A DNA stretch of 64,000 nucleotides from Geodermatophilus pulveris. Lineage in GTDB: Bacteria > Actinomycetota > Actinomycetes > Mycobacteriales > Geodermatophilaceae. How positions within the stretch are numbered: the first letter of the stretch is position 1; every line of letters starts with the position of its first letter. The DNA is taken from the NCBI RefSeq assembly GCF_900188375.1, contig NZ_FZOO01000003.1, forward strand, positions 310,001-374,000, written 5' to 3'. A program made the translations under genes and the position numbers. Positions 15,985-24,174 of the stretch are shown here, piece by piece. The notes below the pieces were generated by a model. The model ran no database searches. It was not told where the DNA came from and saw only the letters and a list, made by a program, of their open reading frames with translations.

Positions 15985-16159
15985 CCGCCCATGATCCGGG
16001 CGCGCCCCGCCGTCGGCAACGCCCGCGACCACCGCGGGGTGCCGGACCGTCACCGCAGGGTGGGTCGATCCCCACCCCGGGGGTCCTGGAGGGCGGGCGC
16101 GGTGCGCCCGACGCTCGTCGTGTCGGACCCGCCGACCCCCGTCCCGAGAGGACCCCGCC

Positions 16160-17404
16160 ATGACCACCAGCTCCCGCCGGTCCGCCGCCCGGCGCACGCT
16201 CACCACCGCCGCCGCCCTCGGGGTGGCCGCCGGCACGCTGATCGTCGCCGCGCCGGGCACCGCCCTCGCCGCCGAGGGCCCCGCCTCCGCCTCCGTGGGG
16301 GCCGCCGAGCGGTCGATCGTCTCCCTCACCGTGGAGTGGGAGGGCTTCGTCCGGTACCCGACGTCGAGCGGCCAGTGGCGGTGGTCGGCCCCCATCGCGC
16401 TCACCGGCTCCTGCACGGGCTGGTTCGCCAGCGGGCAGGGACACGTCGTCACCGCCGGGCACTGCCTGGACCCCGCCGAGGTCGAGGACGACGTCCGCGC
16501 GGCGTTCCTGGCCGAGCGGGGGCTGGACCTGGACCCGTCCCGGCTGGACTGGCCGGTCGAGGGCAGGGGGGAGAGCACCGTCCCCGACCTGACCCGGGTG
16601 TGGGTCTCCCAGCCCCCCGTGCTCGAGGGCGCCGTCCTCGAGGACGCGCTGGTCGCACAGGTCGTCGACTGGCAGCCGGAGGCGGACGGCGACCTCGCGC
16701 TGCTGAAGGTCAACAACCTCCCCGAGCCGACACCGGCCCTGACGGTGGCCGCCGACCCGCCGTCGGTGGGCGACGAGGTCACGGCGATCGGGTACCCGGG
16801 CCACGTCGGCGGCGTCTCCGACCCCGCCCGCCTGCGGGCGTCGTTCAAGACCGGCACGGTCAGCTCGACGCAGGTGACCCACGAGGGCGTGGCGCGCACC
16901 GAGGTCAACGCCGACATGGCCCAGGGGATGTCGGGCGGCCCGACGGTCGACGCCCGGGGCGCCGTCGTCGGCGTGGTCAGCGCCGGCTTCGCCGACCAGG
17001 CGTTCAACTTCATGACCGACCACGCCGCTCTGGTGGCCTTCCTGGACCACCACGACGTCGAGGCGTCCGGCACCGGGGCGTCCGGCGCCCTGACCGCGGA
17101 CCCCGGCCTGGCCGTCCAGGGCCGGACGGCGCCGGCCGGCGAGTTCCCCGTGACGTCGCTGGTGGCCGCCGGCGGGGTGGCGCTGGCCCTCGCGGGCGGG
17201 GGCACCTTCCTGGCCGGCCGCCGCCGCCCGGCGACCGCGCCGGCGTCCGCCGCCGCCGCACCGGCCGACCCGACCCGGTTCGTCGGCCGGCCGGCGTGGA
17301 TGACCCCCGGCGGCGCGCGCGGACCGGCCTGCGCGCACTCCGGCAGCGCGCCGGGCAGCGGGTACTGCGGGGACTGCGGGACCCGGCTGACCCGCGGGGA
17401 CTGA
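16160..17404 (+). CDS. Secreted membrane-anchored trypsin-like serine protease with zinc-ribbon-like tail
   Basis: The protein has 414 residues. Signal peptide (about 1-38, TLTTAAALGVAAGTLIVAAPG then ALAAEG), then a trypsin-like domain with an intact triad: VVTAGHCLD (His), ADGDLALLKV (Asp) and QGMSGGPTVD (Ser). A C-terminal membrane segment (about 328-345) precedes a short cytoplasmic tail ending CGDCGTRL, a half-kept ribbon. The architecture repeats that of the inactive homologue at 12038, implying duplication with loss of catalysis in one copy. The ATG at 16160 follows GAGAGGA. It is divergent from the FHA gene and ends at a strong hairpin. Likely a stress or envelope protease; the substrate is unknown. 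Confidence 0.87.
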   Translation: MTTSSRRSAARRTLTTAAALGVAAGTLIVAAPGTALAAEGPASASVGAAERSIVSLTVEWEGFVRYPTSSGQWRWSAPIALTGSCTGWFASGQGHVVTAGHCLDPAEVEDDVRAAFLAERGLDLDPSRLDWPVEGRGESTVPDLTRVWVSQPPVLEGAVLEDALVAQVVDWQPEADGDLALLKVNNLPEPTPALTVAADPPSVGDEVTAIGYPGHVGGVSDPARLRASFKTGTVSSTQVTHEGVARTEVNADMAQGMSGGPTVDARGAVVGVVSAGFADQAFNFMTDHAALVAFLDHHDVEASGTGASGALTADPGLAVQGRTAPAGEFPVTSLVAAGGVALALAGGGTFLAGRRRPATAPASAAAAPADPTRFVGRPAWMTPGGARGPACAHSGSAPGSGYCGDCGTRLTRGD

Positions 17405-17420
17405 CCCCGCCGACCGCCCG

Positions 17421-17460
17421 CCGTGCGGCCGTCCACCCCTCCGGGTGGGCGGCCGCACGG
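17421..17460. terminator. Strong bidirectional hairpin between convergent genes
   Basis: CCGTGCGGCCGTCCACCC pairs with GGGTGGGCGGCCGCACGG around CTCC, an 18-bp stem with one mismatch, placed between the serine protease (+) and the small secreted protein (-). Confidence 0.8.
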
Positions 17461-17487
17461 CCGTGTGTCACCGGGGCCGGGGTGCGG

Positions 17488-17807
17488 TCACAGGGCCACG
17501 CACTGCCCCTGCTCCTGCTCGGCGGCGTTGCCGCCGCCGACGGGCGCGGGCAGGTCGGCCTGGCACTGCAGCCCGTTGCCGATCACGTTGCCGGTGATCT
17601 CGATGCCGCCGGTGTTCTTCTCGGCCTGCACGCTGCCCACCAGGTCGTTGGCCTCGATGCGGATCGGGTTGCGGTCCCCGGCCAGCTGGATGTCGCCGGT
17701 CGCGGAATTGCCGGTGAGCCCTCGGCCAGCGCGGACGAGGCCAGGGCGATGCTGCCGGCGAGGGCGGCGGTGAGGGCGATGCGGCCGGTGGTGCGGGTCG
17801 TCGTCAC
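17488..17807 (-). pseudogene. Small secreted protein with a Cys pair, frameshifted as sequenced
   Basis: The N-terminal signal peptide (MTTTRTTGRIALTAALAGSI, ending SSALA) is in one frame and the mature part in another (LTGNSATGDIQLAG, EKNTGGIEITGNVIGNGLQCQ, EQGQCVAL). Adding one G to the GGG/CCC run at 17719-17721 joins them into about 106 residues. The mature part has short GN/NxIG repeats and two Cys that could form a disulfide, a pattern common in small secreted actinobacterial proteins of unknown role. The GTG at 17807 follows GGGAG. Either the gene is dead or the base is missing from the read; the repeat-like mature part is well preserved, favouring the latter. Confidence 0.6.
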
Positions 17808-17920
17808 GGGGGTTGCTCCCGGTCGGCTGCGCGCGGCGGCGGGTGCGGCCGCGCGGACACCCCACCCGTGCCGGCCGGGGCCGGTCCTGAGACGCCGGGC
17901 TCCCCGGACGCCGTGCCGGG

Positions 17921-18571
17921 TCAGGCGGGGCTGACGGCGGTGCCCAGGACGTGCGGCGTGGCCGGGAGCGTCACCCGGGTGTCCGGGAAGCGCAGCCGGC
18001 GCAGCGCGGTGATCCGGAAGCCGGCCTCCTGCAGCAGGCCGACCGCGTCGGTGGTGGTGTGGCAGCCGCCGGCCAGCAGCGGCCACAGCGTCGCGTCGGC
18101 GACCCGCTGCACCGCGCGCAGCCGCCGGGTCCTGCCCAGGGTGTGCTCCAGGAACACCAGCGTGCCCCCGGGCCGCAGCACCCGGCGCAGCTCGGCCAGC
18201 GCGGCCGGCCGGTCGGGCAGCGAGCACAGCACCAGGCACAGCACCGCGGCGTCGACGCCGCCGTCCGGCAGGGGCAGCGCCTCGGCGGTGCCGGGGACGA
18301 CCGTCACCGGCACCGGTGCCCCTGCGGCGGCCCGGGTCGCCAGCCGGCGCAGGTGGGGCTCGGGCTCCACCGCGGTCACCCCGGTGACCACGGGCGGGTA
18401 GCGCGCGAGGTTGCGGCCGTTGCCGCAGCCGACCTCCACGACCCGGCCGGACAGTGGCGACAGCAGCTCGGTGCGCAGGGCGCCCAGGCCCTCGGCGTCC
18501 ATCCCCTCGCTGATCCGCGCGTAGCAGCGGGCGAACACCGGGCGGGGGCGGTCCGTGCCCGGCGCGGTCAC
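17921..18571 (-). CDS. Class-I SAM-dependent methyltransferase
   Basis: The protein has 216 residues with the Rossmann motif I VVEVGCGNGRNLARY, motif II acidic VEPEPHLRRL, VVPGTAEALPLPDGGVDAAVLCLVL (motif IV, substrate-adjacent) and LRRVLRPGGTLVFLEH (post-motif). It belongs to the UbiE/COQ5-like methyltransferase-11 group; the acceptor is unknown. The GTG at 18571 overlaps the stop of the upstream DUF4397 gene in a GTGA arrangement, so the two are translated together, although no shared pathway is evident. Confidence 0.88.
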   Translation of the reverse strand: MTAPGTDRPRPVFARCYARISEGMDAEGLGALRTELLSPLSGRVVEVGCGNGRNLARYPPVVTGVTAVEPEPHLRRLATRAAAGAPVPVTVVPGTAEALPLPDGGVDAAVLCLVLCSLPDRPAALAELRRVLRPGGTLVFLEHTLGRTRRLRAVQRVADATLWPLLAGGCHTTTDAVGLLQEAGFRITALRRLRFPDTRVTLPATPHVLGTAVSPA

Positions 18572-19422
18572 CGCGCGCGGTGCCGGGCCGGCCGCCGCCC
18601 GGGCCGGGCGCGCACCCCCACCACCGCGGCGGCCACGAGCACCACGCCGGCGCCCAGCACCGCCGCGCCCGCCGGGCCGCCGGCGAGGCCGCCGGCGCCG
18701 GTCTCGACGCCGCCGACGGGCACCGTCGTCGAGCCGGCGGCGTCCAGGGCCCGCCGCACGGTCAGCCCGCCCGCGCCGTCGTCGAGGACGAGCAGCGTGT
18801 ACACCGAGCCCGCGGCCAGGTCGACCGGCAGCTGCGCGGCGGGCCCGCCGTCCGGGGTGACCGTGAGCGTGGCCGGGCCGCCGGGCACCTCGACGTGCTC
18901 CGTCGCGGAGGCGAAGGCCAGGTCGGAGGCGACCACGGCGCCGTCGTCGGTCGCCACGTCGAGCGACCCGGCCCCGGCGGCAGCCGCGACCACCCGCACC
19001 CGCGCCCGGTCGGCCGGCGGCAGCGTGAGGTCGTCCTCGAGCACCTCCAGCCCCAGGTCGGCGGCCGGGCCCAGCCCGGCGACGGTGCGCGCGCTGCCGG
19101 GTGCGACGTCGACCGTGGCCGACAGGATCGGCGGGGCGCCGGGCGGGGCGCCGACCGGCAGCATGCTGACGGTGTAGGCGCCGGCCGGGACCTCCCGGTA
19201 GTCCGACAGCGTCCCGTAGCCGACCCCGGGGAAGGTCAGCCGGACGTCCGGGTCGGCCACCGAGTCGACGTAGACGTCGCCGGCCGGGGTGTCGGGGGAG
19301 AGGTGGGCCAGCCGGAACAGACCCTCCTCCGTGGCGGCTGCCGCCGGCGGGGCGAGGGCGGCCGACGCCGCGACCAGCAGGCCCGCGGCCAGGGCGCGGA
19401 CCGGGCGGACAGGGGTGGGCAT
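18568..19422 (-). CDS. Secreted, membrane-anchored DUF4397 protein
   Basis: The protein has 284 residues. Signal peptide (RALAAGLLVAASAALAPPAAA), then a DUF4397 domain opening FRLAHLSPDTPAGDVYVDS with YREVPAGAYTV; a second beta-rich half follows (VRVVAAAAGAGSLDVA, GSVYTLLVLD). The C-terminus has a Gly-rich linker and one membrane helix (GAAVLGAGVVLVAAAVVGVRA) followed by an Arg-rich stop-transfer tail. The ATG at 19422 has GAGGAG upstream and directly precedes the signal peptide. DUF4397 proteins are cell-surface beta-sandwiches of unknown function. It is the first gene of a two-gene unit with the methyltransferase. Confidence 0.87.
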   Translation of the reverse strand: MPTPVRPVRALAAGLLVAASAALAPPAAAATEEGLFRLAHLSPDTPAGDVYVDSVADPDVRLTFPGVGYGTLSDYREVPAGAYTVSMLPVGAPPGAPPILSATVDVAPGSARTVAGLGPAADLGLEVLEDDLTLPPADRARVRVVAAAAGAGSLDVATDDGAVVASDLAFASATEHVEVPGGPATLTVTPDGGPAAQLPVDLAAGSVYTLLVLDDGAGGLTVRRALDAAGSTTVPVGGVETGAGGLAGGPAGAAVLGAGVVLVAAAVVGVRARPGRRPARHRAR

Positions 19423-19635
19423 GAGGGCTCCTCGGCGGGGTGGCGGGGGACACCGAGTGTCACCCCGGTACGGCGGCCTGTCACGGGCCCGGCCCGGTCG
19501 CGGCCCCGGTGGACACGGCCGGCGCGAGGCGGTGGGCGGTGCGGACACACCTCACTGCGCCGCGTCACCGGCGGCCGGTCATGCTGGGCGGCCGGGCGGC
19601 GCGGACGGGCGCCGGGCCCGGACGAGGGGAGCACC

Positions 19636-20793
19636 GTGGCGCAGGGGACGGCCGGGGCGCACACCTCGCTGTGGCGGCTGCCGGCGGTGCGGGCGCTCGT
19701 GGCCGCGACCACGCTCGGGTTCAGCAGCTACTGCCTGACGCTGGCCTCGCTGCCCGCGTACGCGGTCGCCGGGGGCGCGGACGAGGCGACGGCCGGGGCG
19801 GTGACCGCGGTCTTCCTGCTGGTGACCGTGGCCGTCCAGGCGGCGGTGCCGGCGCTGACCGCCCGGTACGGCACCGGGCCGGTGCTGGCCGCCGGGCTGG
19901 TGGCCCTCGGCGCGCCCTCCCCGCTCTACGCGCTCGGCGACGGGCTGCCGTGGCTCTCCGCGGTCTCCGCGGCGCGCGGGGCGGGGTTCGCGGTGCTGAC
20001 CGTGCTCGGGGCGACGCTGGCCGCCCGAGTGGCCCCGGCCGAGCGGCGGGGCGAGGCGATCGGCGTCTACGGGCTGGCGATCGCCGTCCCCAACCTGGTC
20101 GCCGTCCCCGCGGGGGTGGCCCTGGTGCTCGGCGGGCACGCCGGCTGGCTGGCCTGGCTGGCCGCCACCCCGGTGCTCGCCCTGCCGCTCGTCCCCGCGG
20201 TGGTCCGCCGGGCGGGCGCGCGGCCGCCGGTGCCGGCGACGTCCTCCCGGGCCGCGGTGCGCGCCGCGCTGGCCCCCTCGGCGGTGCTGCTCGTGGTCAC
20301 CCTCGCCGGCGGCGGGCTGGTCACGCTGCTGCCCATCGAGCGGCCGGACGGCGTGCTGGCGACGGCGGCGCTGCTGGTCTTCGGCGTCACCGGCGCGCTC
20401 ACCCGCTGGCGGGCCGGCCTGCTCGCGGACCGGGCGGGCACCCGGCTGCTGCTGCCGCTGAGCCTGGTGGTGGCCGCGGCCGGGCTGGCCGGCGTCGCGC
20501 TCGGGCTGGGCTCCGGTGCCGGCTGGGTGCTCGCCGGCGCCGCCGTCTTCGGCGCCGGCTACGGGGCGGTGCAGAACCTGACGCTGCTGACCGCCTTCAG
20601 CCGCGCCGGCGAGGGCGGCGCCACCACCGCCAGCGCCGTGTGGAACGCCTCCTTCGACGCCGGCACCGCGGTCGGCGCGCTGGCCCTCGGGCTGCTCGCC
20701 GCGGGGGTCGGCCCGTCGTGGACCTTCCTGCTGGTGGCCGGAGGGCTACTGGTGGCGCTGCCCACGGCGGTGGCGGCCACGCGCCCGGCCTGA
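19636..20793 (+). CDS. MFS transporter (drug/metabolite exporter type)
   Basis: The protein has 385 residues with about 12 hydrophobic segments. After the second to third helices ARYGTGPVLAAGLVAL sits in the MFS motif-A loop position, and LATAALLVFGVTGALTRWRAGLLADRAG repeats it in the second half. ARGAGFAVLTVLGATLAARV matches the motif-C-like antiporter helix. The substrate cannot be read. The GTG at 19636 has AGGGGAG upstream; the open frame extends far 5' but across the divergent DUF4397 gene. It is alone on its strand until the SnoaL-like gene. Confidence 0.88.
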   Translation: MAQGTAGAHTSLWRLPAVRALVAATTLGFSSYCLTLASLPAYAVAGGADEATAGAVTAVFLLVTVAVQAAVPALTARYGTGPVLAAGLVALGAPSPLYALGDGLPWLSAVSAARGAGFAVLTVLGATLAARVAPAERRGEAIGVYGLAIAVPNLVAVPAGVALVLGGHAGWLAWLAATPVLALPLVPAVVRRAGARPPVPATSSRAAVRAALAPSAVLLVVTLAGGGLVTLLPIERPDGVLATAALLVFGVTGALTRWRAGLLADRAGTRLLLPLSLVVAAAGLAGVALGLGSGAGWVLAGAAVFGAGYGAVQNLTLLTAFSRAGEGGATTASAVWNASFDAGTAVGALALGLLAAGVGPSWTFLLVAGGLLVALPTAVAATRPA

Positions 20794-20844
20794 GGGGCGC
20801 CGGCCCCCTGTCGTCGCCGGGCCGGCCGGGTGTACACGTCGAGG

Positions 20845-21281
20845 ATGAGCGAGTCCGAGGTCCTCGACCTGATCCGGCGCGCGGTGGCCCACGACGACCC
20901 GGACGCCATGCGCGCGGGCCTGGACCGGGTGCTCGGCCTCACCTCGGGCACCGGGCTCTCGGCCGAGGAGGAGTACCGGGTCCGGCACCCCGACCACGTG
21001 ATGGAGATGCCGCAGTCCGGGGAGCGGGTCCGCGGCCGCGAGGCGATGCGGTCGATGCAGGAGGCCTTCCCGCTCCACCGCGACCCACGGTGCGGCGCGT
21101 GGTCGGCTCCGGCCGGGTGTGGGTGCTGGAGGGGGTCAACGACTACGGGGACGACGTCTGGCACGTCGCGCTCATCCTGGAGTTCGACGACGAGGGGCGC
21201 GTCGTCCGCGACACCCGGTACTACGCGCGCCCCATCGAGCCGCCCGAGTGGCGGGCCGCCTGGGTCGAGCAGCTGGACTGA
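20845..21281 (+). pseudogene. SnoaL/NTF2-like small protein, frameshifted as sequenced
   Basis: The first half (MSESEVLDLIRRAVAHDDPD, RVRHPDHVMEMPQSGERVRG, EAMRSMQEAFP) and the second (TVRRVVGSGRVWVLEGVNDY, DVWHVALILEFDDEGRVVRD, TRYYARPIEPPEWRAAWVEQ) are in different frames that join if one C is added to the CCC run at 21084-21086. The joined product is about 145 residues with the SnoaL cone fold pattern, ending in the typical YYARPIEPPEWRA block. No clear Shine-Dalgarno is seen; a GTG at 20830 is an alternative start. Conservation on both sides of the break makes a missing base in the sequence likely. The ligand is unknown. Confidence 0.65.
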
Positions 21282-21284
21282 GCA

Positions 21285-21632
21285 TCAGCCGACGACGCGG
21301 GCGGCGGCCGCGCGCAGCGAGCGGAGCAGCACGACCTCCTCGGCGGCCCGCCGCAGCCACCGGCGCAGCCCCTCGGGGTCCTCGCGGGAGGCGTCCCGCA
21401 GCCGGCCCAGCTGCACCTGGCGGGTGCTGGCCTGCGCGCGCTGCGCGGGTGGCAGCTGCCGGCCGTCGGCGCGGGCCAGCGCGGTCAGCCCGGCGCCGAC
21501 GAAGACCAGGTCGCGGACGGCGTCGATGCCCGCGAGCAGCTCGTCGGCGCCGGCGCCGTCGTCCCGGGACAGCCGGCGGACCAGCTCGTCGGCGGTGCGC
21601 CGTCCGGTCGCGGAGGGGTCGGAGGAGGTCAC
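21285..21632 (-). CDS. Small helical protein of unknown function
   Basis: The protein has 115 residues, rich in Ala, Arg and Leu, predicted mostly alpha-helical (TADELVRRLSRDDGAGADEL, ELLAGIDAVRDLVFVGAGLTALA, LRRWLRRAAEEVVLLRSLRA). There is no signal peptide and no motif I recognise. The GTG at 21632 gives a start with no good Shine-Dalgarno. The stop lies four bases from the end of the SnoaL-like gene, so the two converge. It lies downstream of the ABC exporter genes on the same strand, separated by a palindromic repeat that probably ends their transcript. Confidence 0.6.
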   Translation of the reverse strand: MTSSDPSATGRRTADELVRRLSRDDGAGADELLAGIDAVRDLVFVGAGLTALARADGRQLPPAQRAQASTRQVQLGRLRDASREDPEGLRRWLRRAAEEVVLLRSLRAAAARVVG

Positions 21633-21668
21633 GGGAGGCCATTGTCGTCCGGCCGCCTGATGGGGAGC

Positions 21669-21736
21669 CGGAACGGCCCCCTTGCAGGGTCCCGCGCCGA
21701 GCTCACGGGGCGTGGGGGCAAGGGGGTCCTCCTTCA
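21669..21736. repeat. Dispersed palindromic repeat, copy 2
   Basis: The arms are GGCCCCCTTGC (21675-21685) and GCAAGGGGGTCC (21718-21729). The left edge GGAACGGCCC is shared with copy 1 at 9075-9139, as are the TGCAGG-TCCCGC core and a right end that merges with the stop codon of the neighbouring minus-strand gene. Probably a terminator for the ABC exporter operon. Confidence 0.65.
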
Positions 21737-22546
21737 GGCGTCGCGGCGGGTGAAGGCGACGGCGCCGAGCGCCAGGACGACCGCGACCTCGGCGAGGAAC
21801 ACCGCGAACCCGGTCCACGGGTCCAGCAGCAGCGGGTTGAACGACTCGACGGCCGCGATGCCCGACCCGGCGTTGCCCGGCATGAGCTTGGCCGCCCACT
21901 CGCCCCACGCGCCCGGGAGCAGGCCCACCATGGTCCCGACGACGAACACCAGCCCGAGCACGATGGACACCACCGCGGCGGTGTGCCGGACCAGCAGGCC
22001 GACCCCGGCGGCGAACAGGCCGAGCCCGGCCAGGTAGAGACCGCTGCCCACCAGCGCGCGCAGCACCCCGTCGTCGGTCAGGGCCATGCCCACGCCCTCG
22101 CGCTCGAGGAACCAGTTGCCGCCGAGGTAGCCGGCGACCGCGGTGAGCGTGCCGGCCACGAACAGCGTCGAGGCGAGCACCACCGCCTTGGCCACCAGCA
22201 CCGCCCCGCGCCGCGGGGTGGCGGTCAGGGTCGCCCGGATCATCCCGGTGCCGTACTCGCTGGTGACCGTGAGCGCGCCGAGCACGACCGCGGCGACCTG
22301 GGCCAGCAGCAGGCCCCAGGTGAGGAACGCGCCGGCCGGCTCGCCGACCTCCCCGCGGGCCAGGTCCTCGGCGACCAGCGCACAGATCAGGGTGGTGAGC
22401 CCGGCGCCGAGCACGAAGACGGCGGCGAACGACCAGGGGGTCGACCGCACGGTCCAGAACTTGACCCACTCGGCCCGCAGGGTGGCGGTGCGGGCCGGGC
22501 GGGCGGGGAGGTCGGTGCGGGTCCAGGCGTGCGTGCCCATGGTCAT
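21734..22546 (-). CDS. ABC-2-type transporter permease
   Basis: The protein has 270 residues with about six membrane segments. TLRAEWVKFWTVRSTPWSFA is the amphipathic N-terminal elbow typical of the BcrB/ABC-2 group; SEYGTGMIRATLTATPRRG is the conserved coupling-helix region. It pairs with the ATPase whose stop codon overlaps this start by four bases (ATGA). The ABC-2 family exports lipids, antibiotics or peptides; nothing here fixes the substrate. The ATG at 22546 is preferred; a second ATG two codons later would also work. Confidence 0.9.
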   Translation of the reverse strand: MTMGTHAWTRTDLPARPARTATLRAEWVKFWTVRSTPWSFAAVFVLGAGLTTLICALVAEDLARGEVGEPAGAFLTWGLLLAQVAAVVLGALTVTSEYGTGMIRATLTATPRRGAVLVAKAVVLASTLFVAGTLTAVAGYLGGNWFLEREGVGMALTDDGVLRALVGSGLYLAGLGLFAAGVGLLVRHTAAVVSIVLGLVFVVGTMVGLLPGAWGEWAAKLMPGNAGSGIAAVESFNPLLLDPWTGFAVFLAEVAVVLALGAVAFTRRDA

Positions 22547-23448
22547 CGGGAGGCTCCTGCGTACTCGACGCTGTCGGCGGTGAGGGTCATGAAGGCGTCC
22601 TCGAGCGAGGAGCGCACCAGGGTCAGCTCGTGCAGCAGCAGGCCGGCGGAGCCGACCAGCTCGCCCACCGTGGCGGCGTCGGGCCCCTGCACCCGGAGCT
22701 CGCCGCCGTGCGCGGCGACGTCCAGGCCGGCGTCACGCAGCAGGGTGACGACCCGGTCCTGCTGCGGGCTGCGGACCCGCACGTGGGAGGCGGCGTGCTC
22801 GGCGACGAACTCCGCCGTGGAGCAGTCGGCCAGCACCCGGCCGCGCCCGATGACCACCAGGTGGTCGGCGGTCAGCGCCATCTCGCTCATCAGGTGGCTG
22901 GAGACGAACACCGTGCGGCCCTCGGCGGCGAGGTCGCGGGCCAGGGTGCGCACCCAGCGGATGCCCTCCGGGTCCAGACCGTTGACCGGCTCGTCGAGGA
23001 CGACGACCGGCGGGTCGCCGAGCAGCGCGGCCGCGATGCCCAGCCGCTGGCCCATGCCGAGGGAGAACCGGCCCACCCGCTGCCCGGCGACGGAGGTCAG
23101 CCCGACGAGCTCGAGCACCTCGCCGACCCGGCGGGACGGGATGCCGTTGCTGACCGCGAGCCAGCGCAGGTGGTCGCGGGCCGAGCGTCCCGGGTGCAGC
23201 GCCCGTGCCTCGAGCAGCGCGCCGACCTCGCGCAGGGGGGCGGGGGAGTCCACGTAGCGGCGGCCGTTGACGGTGACGGTGCCCGACGTCGGCCGGTCCA
23301 GGCCGAGCACCATCCGCATCGTCGTGGACTTGCCGGCGCCGTTGGGGCCGAGGAAGCCGGTCACCCGGCCGGGCTCGACGGTGAAGTCGATCGCGTCGAC
23401 GGCGGTGCGCGCGCCGTAGGTCTTGGTCAGCCGGTGCGCGCTGATCAC
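22543..23448 (-). CDS. ABC exporter ATP-binding protein
   Basis: The protein has 301 residues. Walker A FLGPNGAGKSTTMRM, Q-loop near REVGALLEA, signature RFSLGMGQRLGIAAALLG, Walker B VVVLDEPVNGLDPEG and the H-loop VFVSSHLMSEM are all present. LGMGQR is a usual variant of LSGGQ in the BcrA/antibiotic-efflux group. The C-terminal about 80 residues (ELTLVRSSLEDAFMTLT) are the family tail. The GTG at 23448 directly precedes ISAHRLTKTYG, the family start; the Shine-Dalgarno is weak. It forms an operon with the permease 3' of it. Confidence 0.93.
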   Translation of the reverse strand: MISAHRLTKTYGARTAVDAIDFTVEPGRVTGFLGPNGAGKSTTMRMVLGLDRPTSGTVTVNGRRYVDSPAPLREVGALLEARALHPGRSARDHLRWLAVSNGIPSRRVGEVLELVGLTSVAGQRVGRFSLGMGQRLGIAAALLGDPPVVVLDEPVNGLDPEGIRWVRTLARDLAAEGRTVFVSSHLMSEMALTADHLVVIGRGRVLADCSTAEFVAEHAASHVRVRSPQQDRVVTLLRDAGLDVAAHGGELRVQGPDAATVGELVGSAGLLLHELTLVRSSLEDAFMTLTADSVEYAGASR

Positions 23449-23657
23449 GGCGTCACCGCGTGCGGGGAGGTCATGGCGTCGAGGCTCGCGGGCCGCGACG
23501 GCGGCGGGTATCCGGGAAGGCCCTGGACCGACCCTGATCCGCCCCGGAGGCGTCCCCGGCACCTTGCGGATCTCTTGCGGTTGCCGGGCGGGACGCCTGC
23601 GGATGGGTCGGCAGGGTCCTCCCCGTAGCCGGATCGACCAGCACCGAGGGGAGCACC

Positions 23658-23924
23658 GTGAGCGCTCGGACCGCAGCACGCGCCCGCCGGACGGGGGCAC
23701 GGGTGGCCGCGTCGGCCGTCGTCCTGGGAGCCCCTGCCGCCGTGGCCGGCCCGGGCACGTCCGGGACCTCCACCAGCAGCACGTCGCCGGAGGTCACCCG
23801 GCTGGACCTGCGGCGGGACGACCACCCCGCACGACGCGGGGCCGGTCCTCACCGACGTCACGCTGCCCGCGGCGGCGGCCCTGGCGCACGGCGCCGCGCG
23901 GTGAGCCGGCCCGGACGGGCCTGA
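23658..23924 (+). CDS. Possible small secreted protein, coding status uncertain
   Basis: A GTG at 23658 with a good GAGGGGAG upstream starts an 88-residue frame. Its first 30 residues (MSARTAARARRTGARVAASA then VVLGAPAAVAGPG) look like a signal peptide. After about residue 52 the sequence turns into low-complexity Arg/Gly. In the +1 frame the end reads TTPHDAGPVLTDVTLPAAAA before a stop at 23902-23904, which looks more protein-like. The gene may therefore be frameshifted near 23815. No family is recognised. Confidence 0.3.
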   Translation: MSARTAARARRTGARVAASAVVLGAPAAVAGPGTSGTSTSSTSPEVTRLDLRRDDHPARRGAGPHRRHAARGGGPGARRRAVSRPGRA

Positions 23925-24174
23925 GGACAGCCGGCGTCTCCATCGCACGGGGGGACGGAGCCGCCGGCGGCGGGGGACCGGCGGCGTCGTGGGGGACGAC
24001 GCCGCCGGGACCGGCCGGACACCGGGGGACGGTGCACGGCCGGGCCGGGGACGCCGTGGGGGACGGCGGCACCGGCCGCGACGACCGGCGGGGCGGAGGG
24101 GACGCCGCCGCCGGTCGGCGGGCGGGGCACGGGGCCGGTCGCGGGGGACCGCGGCCGGCCCCGCGGCGTCCGGC

